Shown: in pieces, positions 48,187-60,397 of the stretch
Position numbering within the stretch: the first letter of the stretch is position 1
Layout: each line of letters starts with the position of its first letter
Source: Cryptomeria japonica
Lineage: Eukaryota; Streptophyta; Pinopsida; Cupressales; Cupressaceae
Reading direction: 5' to 3'
NCBI RefSeq assembly: GCF_030272615.1
Contig: NC_081405.1
Location: forward strand, 608,890,677 to 608,954,676
Length of the DNA: 64,000 nt
Notes under the pieces: model-generated
Told to the model about the DNA's origin: nothing
What the model saw: the letters and a program-made list of their open reading frames with translations, nothing else
Database searches by the model: none
Made by a program: the position numbers and the translations under genes

Positions 48187-48526
48187 AACAAATGATGCAA
48201 TACTAATATTATGATTCAATATATGGGTCTTGGCAGCTAGGCCATGTTAGATACCCATGCACAACTAATCATGCAACTAATCTCTTATAAATAGAGAAAA
48301 AAAAACATCGATGGGACAAAGAACCTCTCTAAAAAAGAGAGAATGCAAATTACATGCAAGTGATGAATGAAGTTATTTATGGAGGTGCCATCACCAATAA
48401 CCCCTAAGAAATACATCCACCATGAAAATACAATTGATGTCCAACCCATAAGAGGGAAAGTGAGAGACTATGTAGCCACCCCATAGTGAATAATACCCTA
48501 CAAGAATGGTAAGTGTAAAAACAACT

Positions 48527-49457
48527 TATTCTATTGGGGAGAAGAGTTGTGGGCTGAGATTGGGTAGCTGGATGTTGTGTGAGGAGTTTGATGCCTAATA
48601 TCTTAAGGCTGAAATGTTGTATAAAATTTTTTCCCTGTTGCTTGGCTCTTATCTCTTTTTTCCTATAGAGGTGGAAGTTTTGGAGAAGTATTTCTATAGG
48701 GTATCTATTTGGTTCAGGCCTCTTTCTAATTGTAAGATGTTGGGAGCCTTCCCAAAACCCAACTGTCCATAAAAGCTTCATTGTGTCTTCTCTTGGATGT
48801 TGTATTTTGGTGTATGGCCAATAGATTGGGTCTCTCTATGTATGATCTCTCTCTTTATAACCCCTATTGTGGTGGGTAACTATCCTATAGAGGTGGATTG
48901 GATATTATGTTATTAAAGGTGTGATTAGATACTATGGGATTGTTGGTTGTTTCTTGGTGGTTTTGGGAGCCATTTTAAAACCCAAATCAAAGGTTAGGGG
49001 AGCCTTTCAAATCCCCCTTGTTTATGTTTGGCTGGATGTTGATAGTTTTGAAGGGCTCAACTTAGATTGTGACAGTTTTTGGTTAACGGATAGGCTAGCC
49101 TTTTGCTGCCTAAATTTTCTATATATGGGAAGGGGAATCTAGAAAATCCGTGATGCTTGGATGAGGAAGTCTATAGATTTCATCTAAAGGCTTAGGTTGT
49201 GGTGGTAGAAGATTTTGTAATGATTATCCCTTAGTTTGTTTGGCTTGTTTCTTCATGTGGTTGTGTTGGCTTTTGGTTAGCACTAGCGAGATTCGATGAT
49301 GTGGTCTATTTATTTAGTGGCCTATCCTTTTTTGCAAAAGTTTCATTTTAGGTTCCAGATCCTGGTAAAATCTAAGGGTTTTGGGTCCCTTCAAAACTTA
49401 TTGTATGGGGTTTTGGGTCCCCTCAAAACCTATTTTCCCTTAATCAAAAAATATCTC
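48527..49457 (+). mobile_element. LINE-like retroposon (family X, copy 3)
   Basis: Present in G2, absent at the matching place in G1 (near 8418-8460). The plus-strand 3' end is CCCTTAATCAAAAAA, as in the copy at 11364-13012. It is preceded by two GGTTTTGGGTCCC(C/T)T(T/C)CAAAA-type palindromic units and earlier by GTTTTGGGAGCCATTTTAAA and similar. Contains CTATAGAGGTGG twice (48665, 48886). Probably 5'-truncated compared with copy 2. Target duplication unclear (AAAAACAACTTAT-like). No reverse transcriptase visible. Confidence 0.6.
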
Positions 49458-49540
49458 CCTTTAGGAAGAGATAAAAGCATACCTAAATGTAGGTATGCTT
49501 AACATTCTAGATAGAAATTGTTAGGAAGTGAAATCTAAAT

Positions 49541-52472
49541 GTATGATTGTGTCATTGAAAATTGCTTATTTGTCTCCTTATCCATGAAATATGATGATTC
49601 TATAATTAAAATAGGTATATACCCAACCAAAGAAGAAAGTGACAAGATGGAACTGTGTGGAAACTAATATAGAACTGGCTCCACATATCAATATGATGTG
49701 AGAATAGGAATGCAATGATAGTCATCAAGGAGGAGTGCTAACCCCTCAAATGTATCCTCTAAATCATTTTTTTTTTATAATTAAACTATTGCTTAGGGCT
49801 AGTCCCCATCATTGATTGAGCGAAAAACAATATTTCATTTTTCTCTAATTTCTTCCTTTGCATGACTAGAGGAGGCCATAGGCTCAATAAGTTTCAGAGT
49901 TATAACACTAGATTACAAAATTTCCCATAGTCTCATTATATTTTTATAGTGTTAAAACTCCCATATATTCTCCTGCAAAGACTTCTTCTGAAAAAACTTT
50001 CTACTATCTATACCTCATTCTAGCTATTGCTTCTATTATACTACTTCTACTAAATATGTTTTCTAAAATAGTTCTTATTAACAAAACAAGCATTTCTTAA
50101 GTTTTCTAACCTCCTTTATGGTCTTCCTCTTTTCCAAATTCCAACCATTCTTCTATCTTGTGGCTATTTTCTTCACTCTGCATCTCCACGCTCTCGCTAT
50201 TCCTCCATTTCCTTGTTGTCTTCCTCTTTTGAGCCACTCTCATTAGTCTGTGCCTCCAAAAGTTCCTGTTCCATGAAGTTTTCTATCCAAATGGGATCTT
50301 GATTGATTACCACATTAGTCCAGTTTAGGAGAAAGTTTAAACATCTCATTGCCCTTTCTTTGTTTTCCTGATACACCATTTCATCATCCAATAGGATTAT
50401 TGGTTGTTTATCCACTTCTTCATCTCTTTTGTTGTAATCATTTGGCAATGGGATCTAGTTTTCTTCTATGTTCCTCAATGTTTAATCGATACCTCCCATA
50501 AATTGATCTTTAAACAAGGACTTTTTTAAATCCCTCCCATTTTTCTTTCTTAATCCTCTATCTAGTGTCAATGCTACAAAAATTGAGGATATATCTGAGT
50601 TGATGCAAACCCTGTGGTCTATCGTCAAGTATTCTTCCACTAGAATCCCCTCAAAGGCATGGAGAACAAGAGGGTACTCCTATTTAAGGATGGTATTCAA
50701 TCGTATGTCTGATATTCCCCTGAAAGGCCATCGGCCTTTTCCTTGTTGTTAGTCGAATCGGGGTCTCTATGAAGTCTCTATCGACTATCCTAGGATGTAT
50801 TTGCTTAAATCTAAAAACTATTTCTAGAAAGTTCAATGACATCTTCACCCTTTATCTTATTTAATATTGTTTGGAGCCCATGTTATTTTTAATTATTTCT
50901 AATTCTAAGAATCGGTTCCATTTCCTCGATTTTCATCATTGCCTTTTTTGGTTTCCACTAAGTCAGGCTGGAAGTGATTAAACATCACATCTATTGTCTT
51001 TTCCATGCTTGAATTGGATTCTTCCTATCCTTCCCAGATTGTTACCAACTACTCTTCATTTGTATCCTCTAAATATTAAATGTGAAATGCCGCAAACATT
51101 GAAATAATATCTGTGAAATAGGAATCCCAATTCGGAAGACAAATGGATACCACATGTAATTAATCATGACAATGTGTTATTAAACCAACTCTAAAAGGCA
51201 ATGATGCTTGTAATGATCAAGAATAATGGAATTCTTAAATGACTTGGGATAAGTAGTCAATGGATGTTAAGGTGGATCAACTATCTCTAAAAAAGAATCA
51301 ACTACCTTGGAAGAAACCTCAACCTTAGTTGAAGTCTCATACAAAGTTGAAGTCTCATACAAAATTCCCTAATTGTATCACAATCATAGGGCATATTCTC
51401 TAAAGGATTGGAGGCACATTACAATCTGAAAGAAGATCGTTTGAGAATGGCCAAGTATTATGATTTCCATATAACTCCTGAATCTAAGTCCAACGAGCAT
51501 GAGGAGACTTAAAATCTAAAATAGTGTCCAAAATTCCATCAGGGACATGCATAGTAATGACTCCTAGGACATGAACTCTCTTGCAATTCAAATAAATATT
51601 TTGCTAGGTGTGGCAGGTACAGTCACTAAATTATACAAATATGGGAACAAATGAAGTCAATTAAGATGAGTAATGATTCCATGTCATTGAAAAGTGCTCA
51701 TGCATCTCTTGGTCTATAAAAGATGACTATTCCACAATCAAACCAAGTACATGCCCAACCAAAGGAGAAAGTGACAGGATGGAACTATGTGGAAATTGAT
51801 ATAGAGTTAGCTCCAAAGACAAAGATGATGTGATAATAGGAATGCAATGATTGTCATCAAGGAGGAGAGATAACCCGTCAAATGCTTCCTCCAAATATCA
51901 AATGTGAGACTCCACAAACATTGAACCAATGTATATCAATTAGGAAGAAAAATAGATACCTCGTATAATGAATCATGACAATGTGTCCTTCAGCCAACTC
52001 TAAAAGATAGTGATGCTCCTGCTGATCAAGAATGATGAAAGTCTTAAATGACTTCGGATAAGGAGTCAATGGAAGTGAAGGTGGATCAACTATCTCTAGA
52101 GAAGAATCAAGTACCTTGGAAGAAACCTCAACCTTATTTGAAGTCTCATATAAAATTCCCTAACTGTATCACAATCATAGTGTATGTTCTATAAATAATG
52201 AAGAGGCACAATACAATCTGAAAGAGGATCATTTGAGAATGGATAAGTATCAGGATCTCCATATAACTCCCAAATTTGAGTCCAAAGATTATGAGGACAC
52301 TTAAAATCTAAAATAGGGTCCAAAATGTAATCAAGGACATGCATAGCAATGACTCCTAGGACATAAACTCTCTTGCAATTCCAAACAAATATTTTGCTAG
52401 GTGTGATAGGTAGAGGCACTAAACTATACAAATATGGGAACAAATGAAGTCAATTAAGATGGGTAATGATTC
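49541..52472. repeat. G2 internal tandem duplication, about 0.8 kb units
   Basis: Two diverged copies of one block: 49541-51668 (carrying the retroposon at 49765-51060) and 51669-52472. Both contain CCCAACCAAAG(A/G)AGAAAGTGAC, AAGGAGGAG and TAATGATTCCAT. G1 has the block once (about 8540-9260). A further partial copy is at 52740-52983. Confidence 0.75.
49765..51060 (-). mobile_element. LINE-like retroposon with perfect target duplication
   Basis: Inserted in G2 with a perfect 14-bp target duplication TGTATCCTCTAAAT (49751-49764, 51061-51074) and a minus-strand poly-A end (poly-T at about 49766-49776). Just inside the tail the minus strand reads GGGGACTAGCCCTAAGCAAT, like the GACTAGCCC stretch found at the 3' ends of some plant LINEs. 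A frame at 50197-50448 (EEVDKQPIILLDDEMVYQEN, NFLLNWTNVVINQDPIW) has no recognised domain, and no endonuclease or reverse transcriptase is seen. Different from family X. Confidence 0.75.
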
Positions 52473-52948
52473 CATCTCACCATTTTTTTTGTTACGCGAT
52501 TGAAATAATAACACATAGTAGGCTCTGAATATTCTTCAAAATGGTAACTTGCAGATAACTGTCACATAAATTATAGACTTCCAAACAATAATAATAGCCA
52601 ATGAGGCTAAAATGAGGTAACAAGAAAGCATAATTTATTGTAAAATATACGAGGCCATTTACTGGGTGATGAGGAGCTTGATAAATGAGATGTGGTAGGT
52701 TTTCAAGCCATGTTAGTTCCAAGTCAAACAAACACAAGCATCAATTCACAAGTATCATAATCCACATATAACTCCCAAATTTGAGTCCAAAGAGCATGAG
52801 GATTCCTAAAATCTAAAATAGGGTTCAAAATGTTGTTAGGGACATGCATAGTAATGGCTTCTAGGACATGAACTCTCTTGCAATTCCAAACAAATATTTT
52901 GCTAGTTGTGCTAGGTGGAGGCACTAAATTATACAAATATTCGAACAA
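52189..52948 (-). pseudogene. G2: gag-like remnant, two copies
   Basis: Minus-strand frames at 52189-52443 and 52724-52948 share FVWNCKRVYVLGVIAMHV-type wording and LWTQIWELYGDPDT / LWTQIWELYVDYDT. They match the G1 trace at about 9120-9250. Their resemblance to UBN2-type Gag is the only functional hint. Duplicated by the tandem event in G2. Confidence 0.5.
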
Positions 52949-53070
52949 ATGAAGTCAATTAAGATGTGTAATGATTCCATCCATTTTGCTAGTTGTGTTA
53001 GGTGGAGGCACTAAATTATACAAATATTCGAACAAATGAAGTCAATTAAGACGTGTAATGATTCCATCCT
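52897..53070. repeat. 87-bp tandem duplication in G2
   Basis: Two adjacent, nearly identical copies (about 52897-52983 and 52984-53070), sharing ACTAAATTATACAAATATTC and GAACAAATGAAGTCAATTAA. The high identity marks it as much younger than the surrounding element. Confidence 0.85.
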
Positions 53071-54108
53071 GCCATTTTTGTAAAATATACAGAGCCATTG
53101 ATTCCCTGATGAACTTAATAAATGAGATGTTGTATATTCCCATGCCATATTAGTTCCTAGTCAAAAAACCACAAGTGTCAATTCACAACTCATCAATATC
53201 ATTGATACTGTGCAACAACAGGCCTTATGCATGTGTGCAGGAGCAAGAGTCTTTTACGGGAGGTCGAAATAATCTTGGTACTAGGCTATAAGTGTACTTA
53301 AAAATGAATTTTCTCAATCCATATGGGATAAAAGTTCCAAAAATAACACTCAAACCTTGCTCCCAGGGCCCACATGAAAATGCCCAAGCTCTGCCGATAA
53401 CAAATAATGGACTCCTTAAAAATATGGAAACCCTAAATAATACTTGAAGAGGACATTAGAAGGTTTTGCACCCACTTTTGTGGATGGTGGAAAATATAGA
53501 AGAGAACGCCATCCAATAAAGATGCTAGGCTGATTCAGCTTCCCTCAGCCACTAACAATGAAGACTGGTCAATAATCAATTCCACAAGCTAGATGGTGCA
53601 AGCTGACAGATAAGAAAACGATCCAAATGAGATCGGCTAATAGATTATTACAAAATATGAACCGTTAGTTACTTGCATGCTCGCCAAGCAAAAATAATCA
53701 AACGAACAAAAAATGAGCCTTCAAACGATATAATTTGATCTGCAAAAGGAAATATATGTTCAAACCATTCAAATGGATCGGTCCAAAATCCTTCTCACTG
53801 GAATGAGTGAGATCTGATAGCAATTAAGCCAACCTCATCAGATTACTTCGGACTGAGCAGACCACGAACAAGGTTGAGCTTAGCAATGAAAGAGCCGACA
53901 CCCCCTGATACCCCATGGAGAATGCAAATAAAAATAGACGAATCACCACCTAGTGAATAAGACAGATGCTCGATTCAAAGCCGATAAACATCAGTGATCA
54001 ACAATAATGAAGAAGTATGAAACCAACTAAGGCCGCCTAATCAATAATAAAATTGACTATAAAAGCAGCAAAATACCGATGCAAACGAAAGCAAATAGTA
54101 TGCCTGTG
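53071..54108 (-). other. G2: remaining internal region
   Basis: Non-coding, matches G1 at 9290-10124 and 37932-38131 (for example GCATGTGTGCAGGAGCAAGA, CCCAAGCTCTGCCGATAACA). Ends at the insertion point of element D. Confidence 0.7.
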
Positions 54109-55673
54109 TGTTGACTTTTCTATTTGTCCTTGATGACAAGGCATATTCGATGATAGCATATGGGTTTTAATTTGCCACGCCATGTTAATCACTACAGTCT
54201 TTAACTCACGTTTGTATTATGGTTGAGTTTGTTTTGAGTCAGTTTACTCACGTGGCTGGCATTATGAGTTCCTTCCGGATGTCAAAAAGGAATCTATTAT
54301 GTTTTGGGATATTTCGAAAGCACCAGTTCATTGAAGCCCGTGTTGTTTTACCACTCTCAGCTGCACTTGCTCGGTGATTTGGAACTGGGAGAATGTTTTG
54401 GATGATAATGGGTTTCTTCTATCTCTTGCTCCCGGTTTTTCTCTGGGCATTGATGGGCTTCCTAACAACAATGCATACTGTTTCGGTTAGTTCTCTGATC
54501 ATGCTCGCTGCTGGTAATCTTACCGTTCATTTTAATCACAGGTATGCACAGTAAACTTATTTTTGAAGAGAAATGATGAATGTCGAAAGGAAATATGAGG
54601 CAAGTGTTTTCTTCTTTGGTTTAGTTGCAGATAACTATTTGTTCTCCCCTTATCTTCCGGCGTTGTAAAGCTTAGTAACTTTTTTTATTGTTTTTAAACA
54701 ATTTATCAAAAGGTTAAGGGTTTGTTCAGTTTCAAAGGTAGTTAGTGAAATCATGTTGAAGATTCTTGTTAACCCTTTATGGGTTTGTTACTATGATTAT
54801 ATCAAGTGTTTTTACAGGATTTTTCGGAAATTATTTTCGAGACTTATTAAACCAGTTTTAATGACTGTTCAGTTGGTTACCCTATACGAGGGTTTCTTTA
54901 GAAGATCTTATCATTCTCCCTCCAGTTGGATAAGAGTTATTGAGAAGTTGATATTTAATTAAAAAAAAAAAAAAACCCTACATGGGTTGTGGTCTGTTAA
55001 ATGAAATCAAAATCAGTTTTTTTTGGCAGTGGTTAACTGTCTGATTCTGTTAATCCTTCGGGTACATTTACATGTATGTGTCTCTTTCAAAATATAGGGA
55101 TATATATATGTAAATGTAGGAGAAGCAAGTGGACATTTGTTTTTGATGGAAAGAAAAGAAAAGTTGTATTATATATTTTGAGATCTCTGTTGTTGGCGGA
55201 GTCACTGGATATCATATTTTTGTGTTGTAATAAAGGTTCATGATACAACAGTTTCAGAATAGATTGAAAATATGTCATCATGAATCCACTCAGAAACTAT
55301 TGAAAAGGGTAGGGGTTGAAGCTCCTTGCAGCAGGGCTGCTAAATTGGATGTATTGGTTGGTGGTTAAGATTAATAAAAGGATTAGAGTGTTTTTTCCCT
55401 ATGATGAAATCTAGTTGGATTTCGAGGGTTTTCACTCAGCACAAAAACTGTGTCATTGTGTTGGTTTCTCAATTATGTTTAGTTCTCTGATACACTAATT
55501 TCATGTTCTCTTAAGCTCTTTTCACAGTCACATGTTGATGCAAGCTTTTCAAATGGACTCTTAGTTTTTAGTTTTTTTTTGTGGCCATCTTAGTATTTGT
55601 TCTTTTGAGTTTAATGATTTAGTGTACTCTGATTCACCCCCTCCCCCTCTCAGAGTACTCGTTACTTCCAACA
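54109..55673 (+). repeat. 5' LTR of D
   Basis: 1565 bp, TGTTGACTTTTC to TTACTTCCAACA. Its first 1.15 kb is nearly identical to 61019-62167. It contains an AATAAA signal near 55229 and ends with the pyrimidine-rich CCCCCTCCCCCTCTCAGAG stretch typical of SIRE-type LTR ends. Confidence 0.93.
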
Positions 55674-55675
55674 AT

Positions 55676-55687
55676 TGGTATCAAAGC
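55676..55687 (+). promoter_or_regulatory. Primer binding site of D
   Basis: TGGTATCAAAGC, close to the initiator tRNA-Met complement, two bases after the 5' LTR. Confidence 0.88.
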
Positions 55688-55742
55688 ATAGGGTCCTCAT
55701 AGGTTTGTCCTAGGATTGATCCTGGTTATTTTGGAAGTTATC

Positions 55743-57280
55743 ATGTCACAAGCTGAAGGTGCCTCGCTCACTAGAGCTCCTTTATTTGATGGCACAGATT
55801 ACATTTTTTGGCAAGTTAGAATGGAAGCATTTATTCATTCTCTGGATGTCAGAATGTGGGAAGTTGTTTCTAACAAGTATGATGTACCATCTATTGTACC
55901 TACTAATGCAGATGAAAGGACGAAATATGAACTGGATAAGAGAGCTCGCTTTGCAATTCTTTGTGGGTTATCAAAAGAAGTATTTGTTAAAGTAATGTAC
56001 TTCAAATCAGCCAATGAGGTATGGAAAAATCTTGAATCCATTTATCAAGGTAATGAAAAGGTTAAAGAATCAAAATTGATTACGTTAAAAACTCAGTTTG
56101 ATGATTTGAAAATGAATAATGATGAGACAATGGCAAGTTATTTTCTTCGTATTGATGAAGTTGTAAATGCTCGAAAAGGTCTTGGTGAAGAAATTGATGA
56201 ACATGATGTGGTTGCAAAAGTAATTAGAACATTATTACCAAAATTTGAAACTAAAATATCTGCTCTTGAAGAGAAGAAAAATTTCTCTAAAATGACTGTG
56301 CATCAGCTTCAAAGTACTCTTACTGCTTATGAGATGAGAATTGGTAATACCCCTTCTACCTCTAAGGAAACAGCTTTTAAAATTGAGAAACAGGAAGAGA
56401 GTGAGTCTGAATTATCTGATGTTTTTGAAACTTTATTGGTTAGGAAACTTGGGAAGAAGTTTCAAGGAAAGTTTAAATGTTTTGGCTGTGGTAAAACCGG
56501 TCACTTTGCAGCAAAATGTCCGTATTTAGATCTAAGTAAAGATGAAGATAAATCTGAAAAATCGTTTAAAAAACCTTGGAATCCTAATAAAAGGTTGAAC
56601 AATTTTAAAAAGAAGAGTCTTATTTCAAAAGAAGAGACTAAAGATGAATCTGATGAGTTAAATGTTGATGGTTGTGAAACACTATTCATGACCAAAGTTG
56701 AATTTGAAAACCCAGTTGCAGTAAAATCTGAATCAGATTCTGAAGTTGAAATAGAAGATGTAAATCTCGAAGAAGAACTTCTTTGTGCTCTTCAAGAAGT
56801 AAAAAGATTTAAGAAACTTGTAATTTCTTATGAAGATTCCAATCAGATCTTACAACTTGATATAGTAAATGCAAACAAGGTTATTGAAACTCAAAGAAGT
56901 CTTATTGAAAGAAAAGAACAAGAAATTAGTACTCTACAAAAACAAGTATACACTCTTGAAAAACAACAACATTCTACTGAAAAAGGAGAAACGTCACATC
57001 AGAATTCTGTAATAGCAAACAAAAATCAGTTTCCAAATAACAGATTTTTCCATGGCTATTGTCGTTTTTGTAATCTGTTTGGGCATAAAGTAAATACTTG
57101 CAGTTTTGCTAGAGCTTCTATTTTTGGTCATAAACAGTCTTTTGGTTTTGTCAGAGACATAAGATGTTTTACATGTTATCAATATGGTCACACTTCTAAG
57201 TATTGTAAAAAGTTACAAAAACCTGCAAAAATGTGGAGACCAAAACTTGAACAATCTATGCTTGTTCAAACAGCTCTAAT
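55743..57280 (+). CDS. D: Gag
   Basis: The ATG at 55743 (MSQAEGASLTRAPLFDG) is the likely start, since an earlier in-frame ATG at 55716 adds only nine residues unlike the family. The capsid part is UBN2-like (FWQVRMEAFIHSL, RFAILCGLSKEVF, LKTQFDDLKMNNDETMASYF). The first zinc knuckle CFGCGKTGHFAAKCPY is near 56480. An acidic region follows, then a long coiled coil (56760-56980, EEELLCALQEVKRFKK, LIERKEQEISTLQKQ), then two more knuckles, CRFCNLFGHKVNTC and CFTCYQYGHTSKYC. Gag forms the particle and packages element RNA. The coiled coil between knuckles agrees with C and E. Confidence 0.88.
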
Positions 57281-57289
57281 ATCTACCAA

Positions 57290-57640
57290 TTCTTCTATTT
57301 GGGTTTTGGATAGTGGATGTTCTCATCATATGACAGGAGACAAAAACAAGTTTTCAGCTTAGAAAATCATCCAGGAGGTTTTGTTATATTTGGTGATAAT
57401 ACAGGTCTATACATTACTGGAATGGGAACAGTCATGATAAACAAAGACACTCCTATAAATGATGTCTATTATGTTGAAGGATTAAAGTATAACTTGCTAA
57501 GCATTAGTCAGATTTGTGATAGTGGACGTCAAGTTGTGTTTAATTCTTACGGATGTGTGATTAAAGAAAAGTCAGGGAAAATAATTGCAAATGGTTTCAG
57601 AACACATGGTAATTTGTATCATTTGTCAGACTCCAAATAT
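57290..57640 (+). CDS. D: protease region
   Basis: Aspartic protease with [17 protein letters not shown] near 57290 (D-S-G catalytic motif), then [18 protein letters not shown] and [20 protein letters not shown]. It cleaves Gag and Pol in the particle. Part of the Copia element D. Confidence 0.87.
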
Positions 57641-57649
57641 CAAGAACAA

Positions 57650-58600
57650 AGTGCAGGCATGTGTCTTATGAGTTATATAGATGAAAATTGGTTATGGCAT
57701 AGGAGATTTGGTCATGTTAATTTCGATAATATGGTCAGAATCAGCAAAAATAAAAATGTTCGAGGTCTACCTTTGATCAGTAGGCCTACAAACTCTGTTT
57801 GCAGTGAATGTGTAAAAGGCAAACAAACTAAGTCATCTTTCAAATCTAAGGAGTTTCTATCCTCAAGGCCACTAGAATTAGTTCACACAGATTTGTGTGG
57901 TCCTACGAAAACACAGTCACTGAATGGTGAAAAATATTTTATGTTGTTCGTAGATGACTACACCAGAATGGTATGGGTAACTTTTCTCAAGCATAAGTCA
58001 GAGGCTTTTGTTAGGTTTAAAATATTTAGAAAAATGATTGAAAAAGAGTCTGATTTGAAACTAAAATGCCTAAGATCAAATAAGGGAGGTGAGTTCACTT
58101 CTCAAGATTTTGTTGAGTATTGCGAAAATCATGGGATTAAAAGACAGTACTCTGCTGCTCGGACTCCCCAACAAAATGGGGTAGTTGAAAGAAAAAACAG
58201 AACTGTAAAAGAAATGACAAGAACTATGCTTAATGAATCTAATCTGTCTGATAAATATTGGAAAGAAGTTGTTCATACAGCTGTATATATTTTAAATAGA
58301 GTACAAATCAGAATAAGAACAACTTGCACTCCTTATGAGCTATGGTATGGAAAAATAGCATCTGTCAAGCATTTTAGAATCTTTGGTTGTCAGTGTTTTA
58401 TCAAGAATGATTTTGAAAATCTTGATAGCTTTCATGCGAAATCTGATGAAGGAATTTTTTTAGGTTATTCTTCAAACAGCAAAGCATACAAGTGTTTTAA
58501 TAAACGCTTGAATAAAATTGTTGAATCTGTTAATGTATTTTTCAATGAAAATCAGAATGTGATGAAAAATCAGATTCAAGATGATGATGAGGAATCTAAT
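57650..58600 (+). CDS. D: integrase region
   Basis: Zinc-binding domain [15 protein letters not shown] with [10 protein letters not shown]; catalytic core with [35 protein letters not shown] and [19 protein letters not shown] (the D-D-35-E aspartates and glutamate); then [20 protein letters not shown]. The spacing to reverse transcriptase is a variable, acidic linker (58540-58790). Inserts element DNA into the chromosome. Confidence 0.92.
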
Positions 58601-58879
58601 TTAGAAGTTGGCAATGCCTCAACATCAAAGGAACCAGTCATGACCAAAGAAGATGAAACTAGCTCAAGTAACCAAGAGGAAGTTCCTAACTTTAAGGAAG
58701 ATATACCTCAGAAAACACCTTCCAAGATAATTGCTAAACGACATCCTGAAACACTTGTGATTGGTGATAAAGATGCTGGTATAATAACTCGTAGAAAGGC
58801 AAAACAAATAGAACAAGCTCAGATGGCTGAGCACTTTTGTCTTTTAACAGATTTTGAACCACAAAATGTTTCTGAAGCC

Positions 58880-59600
58880 CTAAATGATCAATCCTGGTTA
58901 AATGCAATGAAAGATGAAATTAATCAAATTGAGAAAAATAAAACATGGGAACTTGTTCCTCGTCCAGATGACAAAAATGTAATTGGAGGAAAATGGATTT
59001 TCAGAAATAAGTTAGATGAATCGGGAAAAGTTATTAGAAACAAAGCTAGATTTGTGTGCAAAGGGTATGCTCAACAAGAAGGGATAGATTTTGGGGAAAC
59101 ATTTGCTCCTGTAGCTTGTTTAGAATCCATTAGAATGTTTCTTGCTTATGCCTCATTTAAGGAATTTATAGTGTACCAAATGGATGTTAAAACTAGATTT
59201 CTGAATGGATATCTAGAAGAAGAGGTTTATATGGAGCAACCAGAAGGTTTTGAATCTTCTGATTATACAGATCATGTTTATAGATTAAAGAAAGCACTTT
59301 ATGGTCTGAAACAAGCACCACGTGCTTGGTACTCTAGACTTGATTCACATTTGATTTCTAAAGGTTTTACTAAAGGCAATGTTGACAGTACATTATATAC
59401 TAAAGTCGTTAGCAATGATCTTCTAGCTATTGAAATCTACGTAGATGATATCATATTTGGATCTACAAATGATGAATTATCACAGAGTTTTTCAACTATT
59501 ATGGAATCTGAATTTGAAATGTCAATGTTGGGACCTTTATCTTTTTTCTTGGGTATCCAAGTATCACAACTAGAACATGGACTTTTTATTTCACAAACTA
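58880..59600 (+). CDS. D: reverse transcriptase region
   Basis: Complete Copia reverse transcriptase domain wording: [78 protein letters not shown], and the catalytic [14 protein letters not shown], followed by [14 protein letters not shown]. Confidence 0.94.
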
Positions 59601-59639
59601 AATATGCAAAAGAGATGTTAAAAAGATTTTAGATGGACC

Positions 59640-60397
59640 AGTGTACTCATGTTGGTACACCTATGGAAACTGGGTGTAAGTTGGTTAAGGTTGATGATTC
59701 TCGACTTGTTGATCAAAGTAAATATCGGTCTATGGTAGGAAGCTTTCTCTATCTCACTGCTTCTAGACCTGACTTAATGCAAGCGGTTTGTTTGGTCTCA
59801 CACTATCAGTCTGCTCCTAGACAATCTCATTTAAATGCATTAACAAGAATTTTTAAATACATCCAAGGTACTCTAGATTTTGGTTTATGGTATCCAAAAC
59901 ATGGTGATTTTACATTGATAGGGTATACTGATGCTAACTGGGGAGGCTGTATTGATGATCGACGTAGTACTAGTGGTGCAGCTTTCTTCCTTGGTGACTG
60001 GTTGGTTTCTTGGCACACCAAGAAGCAAGACTGTGTCACTTTGTCCACAGCTGAATCTGAGTATATTGCTGCCACAGCTTGCTGTACTCAAATGCTTTGG
60101 ATGTCTTATCAGTTGGCAGATCTGGGTGTTGTGATATCAAAACCTATGACTATATTCTGTGACAATACTAGTGCTATTCAAATTTCAAAAAATCCTATGA
60201 TGCATTCCCGTACCAAACATGTTGCACTCAAATTACAGTTTTTATGTGATCAAGTGACTGCAAATGAAATCATTCTTGTTCATGTGTCCTCCCAGGCACA
60301 AGTTGCAGACATTTTTACCAAAGCTTTACCAAAGGATACATTCATGCGGTTGCGTGATCGATTGGGAGTTTACTCTCAATCCTTTATTTCAACTTGA
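59640..60397 (+). CDS. D: RNase H region
   Basis: Includes the connection segment (SMVGSFLYLTASRPDLMQAV) and RNase H with the catalytic blocks GYTDANWGG, STAESEYIAA and CDNTSAIQISKN, then HSRTKHVALKLQFL and VADIFTKALPKDTFMRLRD near the end. The wording (TASRPD, GLWYPK, DRRSTSGAAFFLG) is that of the SIRE lineage. No further frame (no envelope-like one) follows before the 3' LTR. Confidence 0.94.

Larger units (their letters stand above)
46884..54108 (-). mobile_element. LTR element G2 (gag-only type), interrupted
   Basis: Second copy of G. The 3' LTR is 46884-47180 and the internal region follows to 54108, where element D is inserted. The 5' LTR is not seen: the sequence to the right of D does not continue G. 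The copy contains a TIR transposon (47222-48186), two LINE-like retroposons (48527-49457, 49765-51060) and internal tandem duplications. Fossil. Confidence 0.65.
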
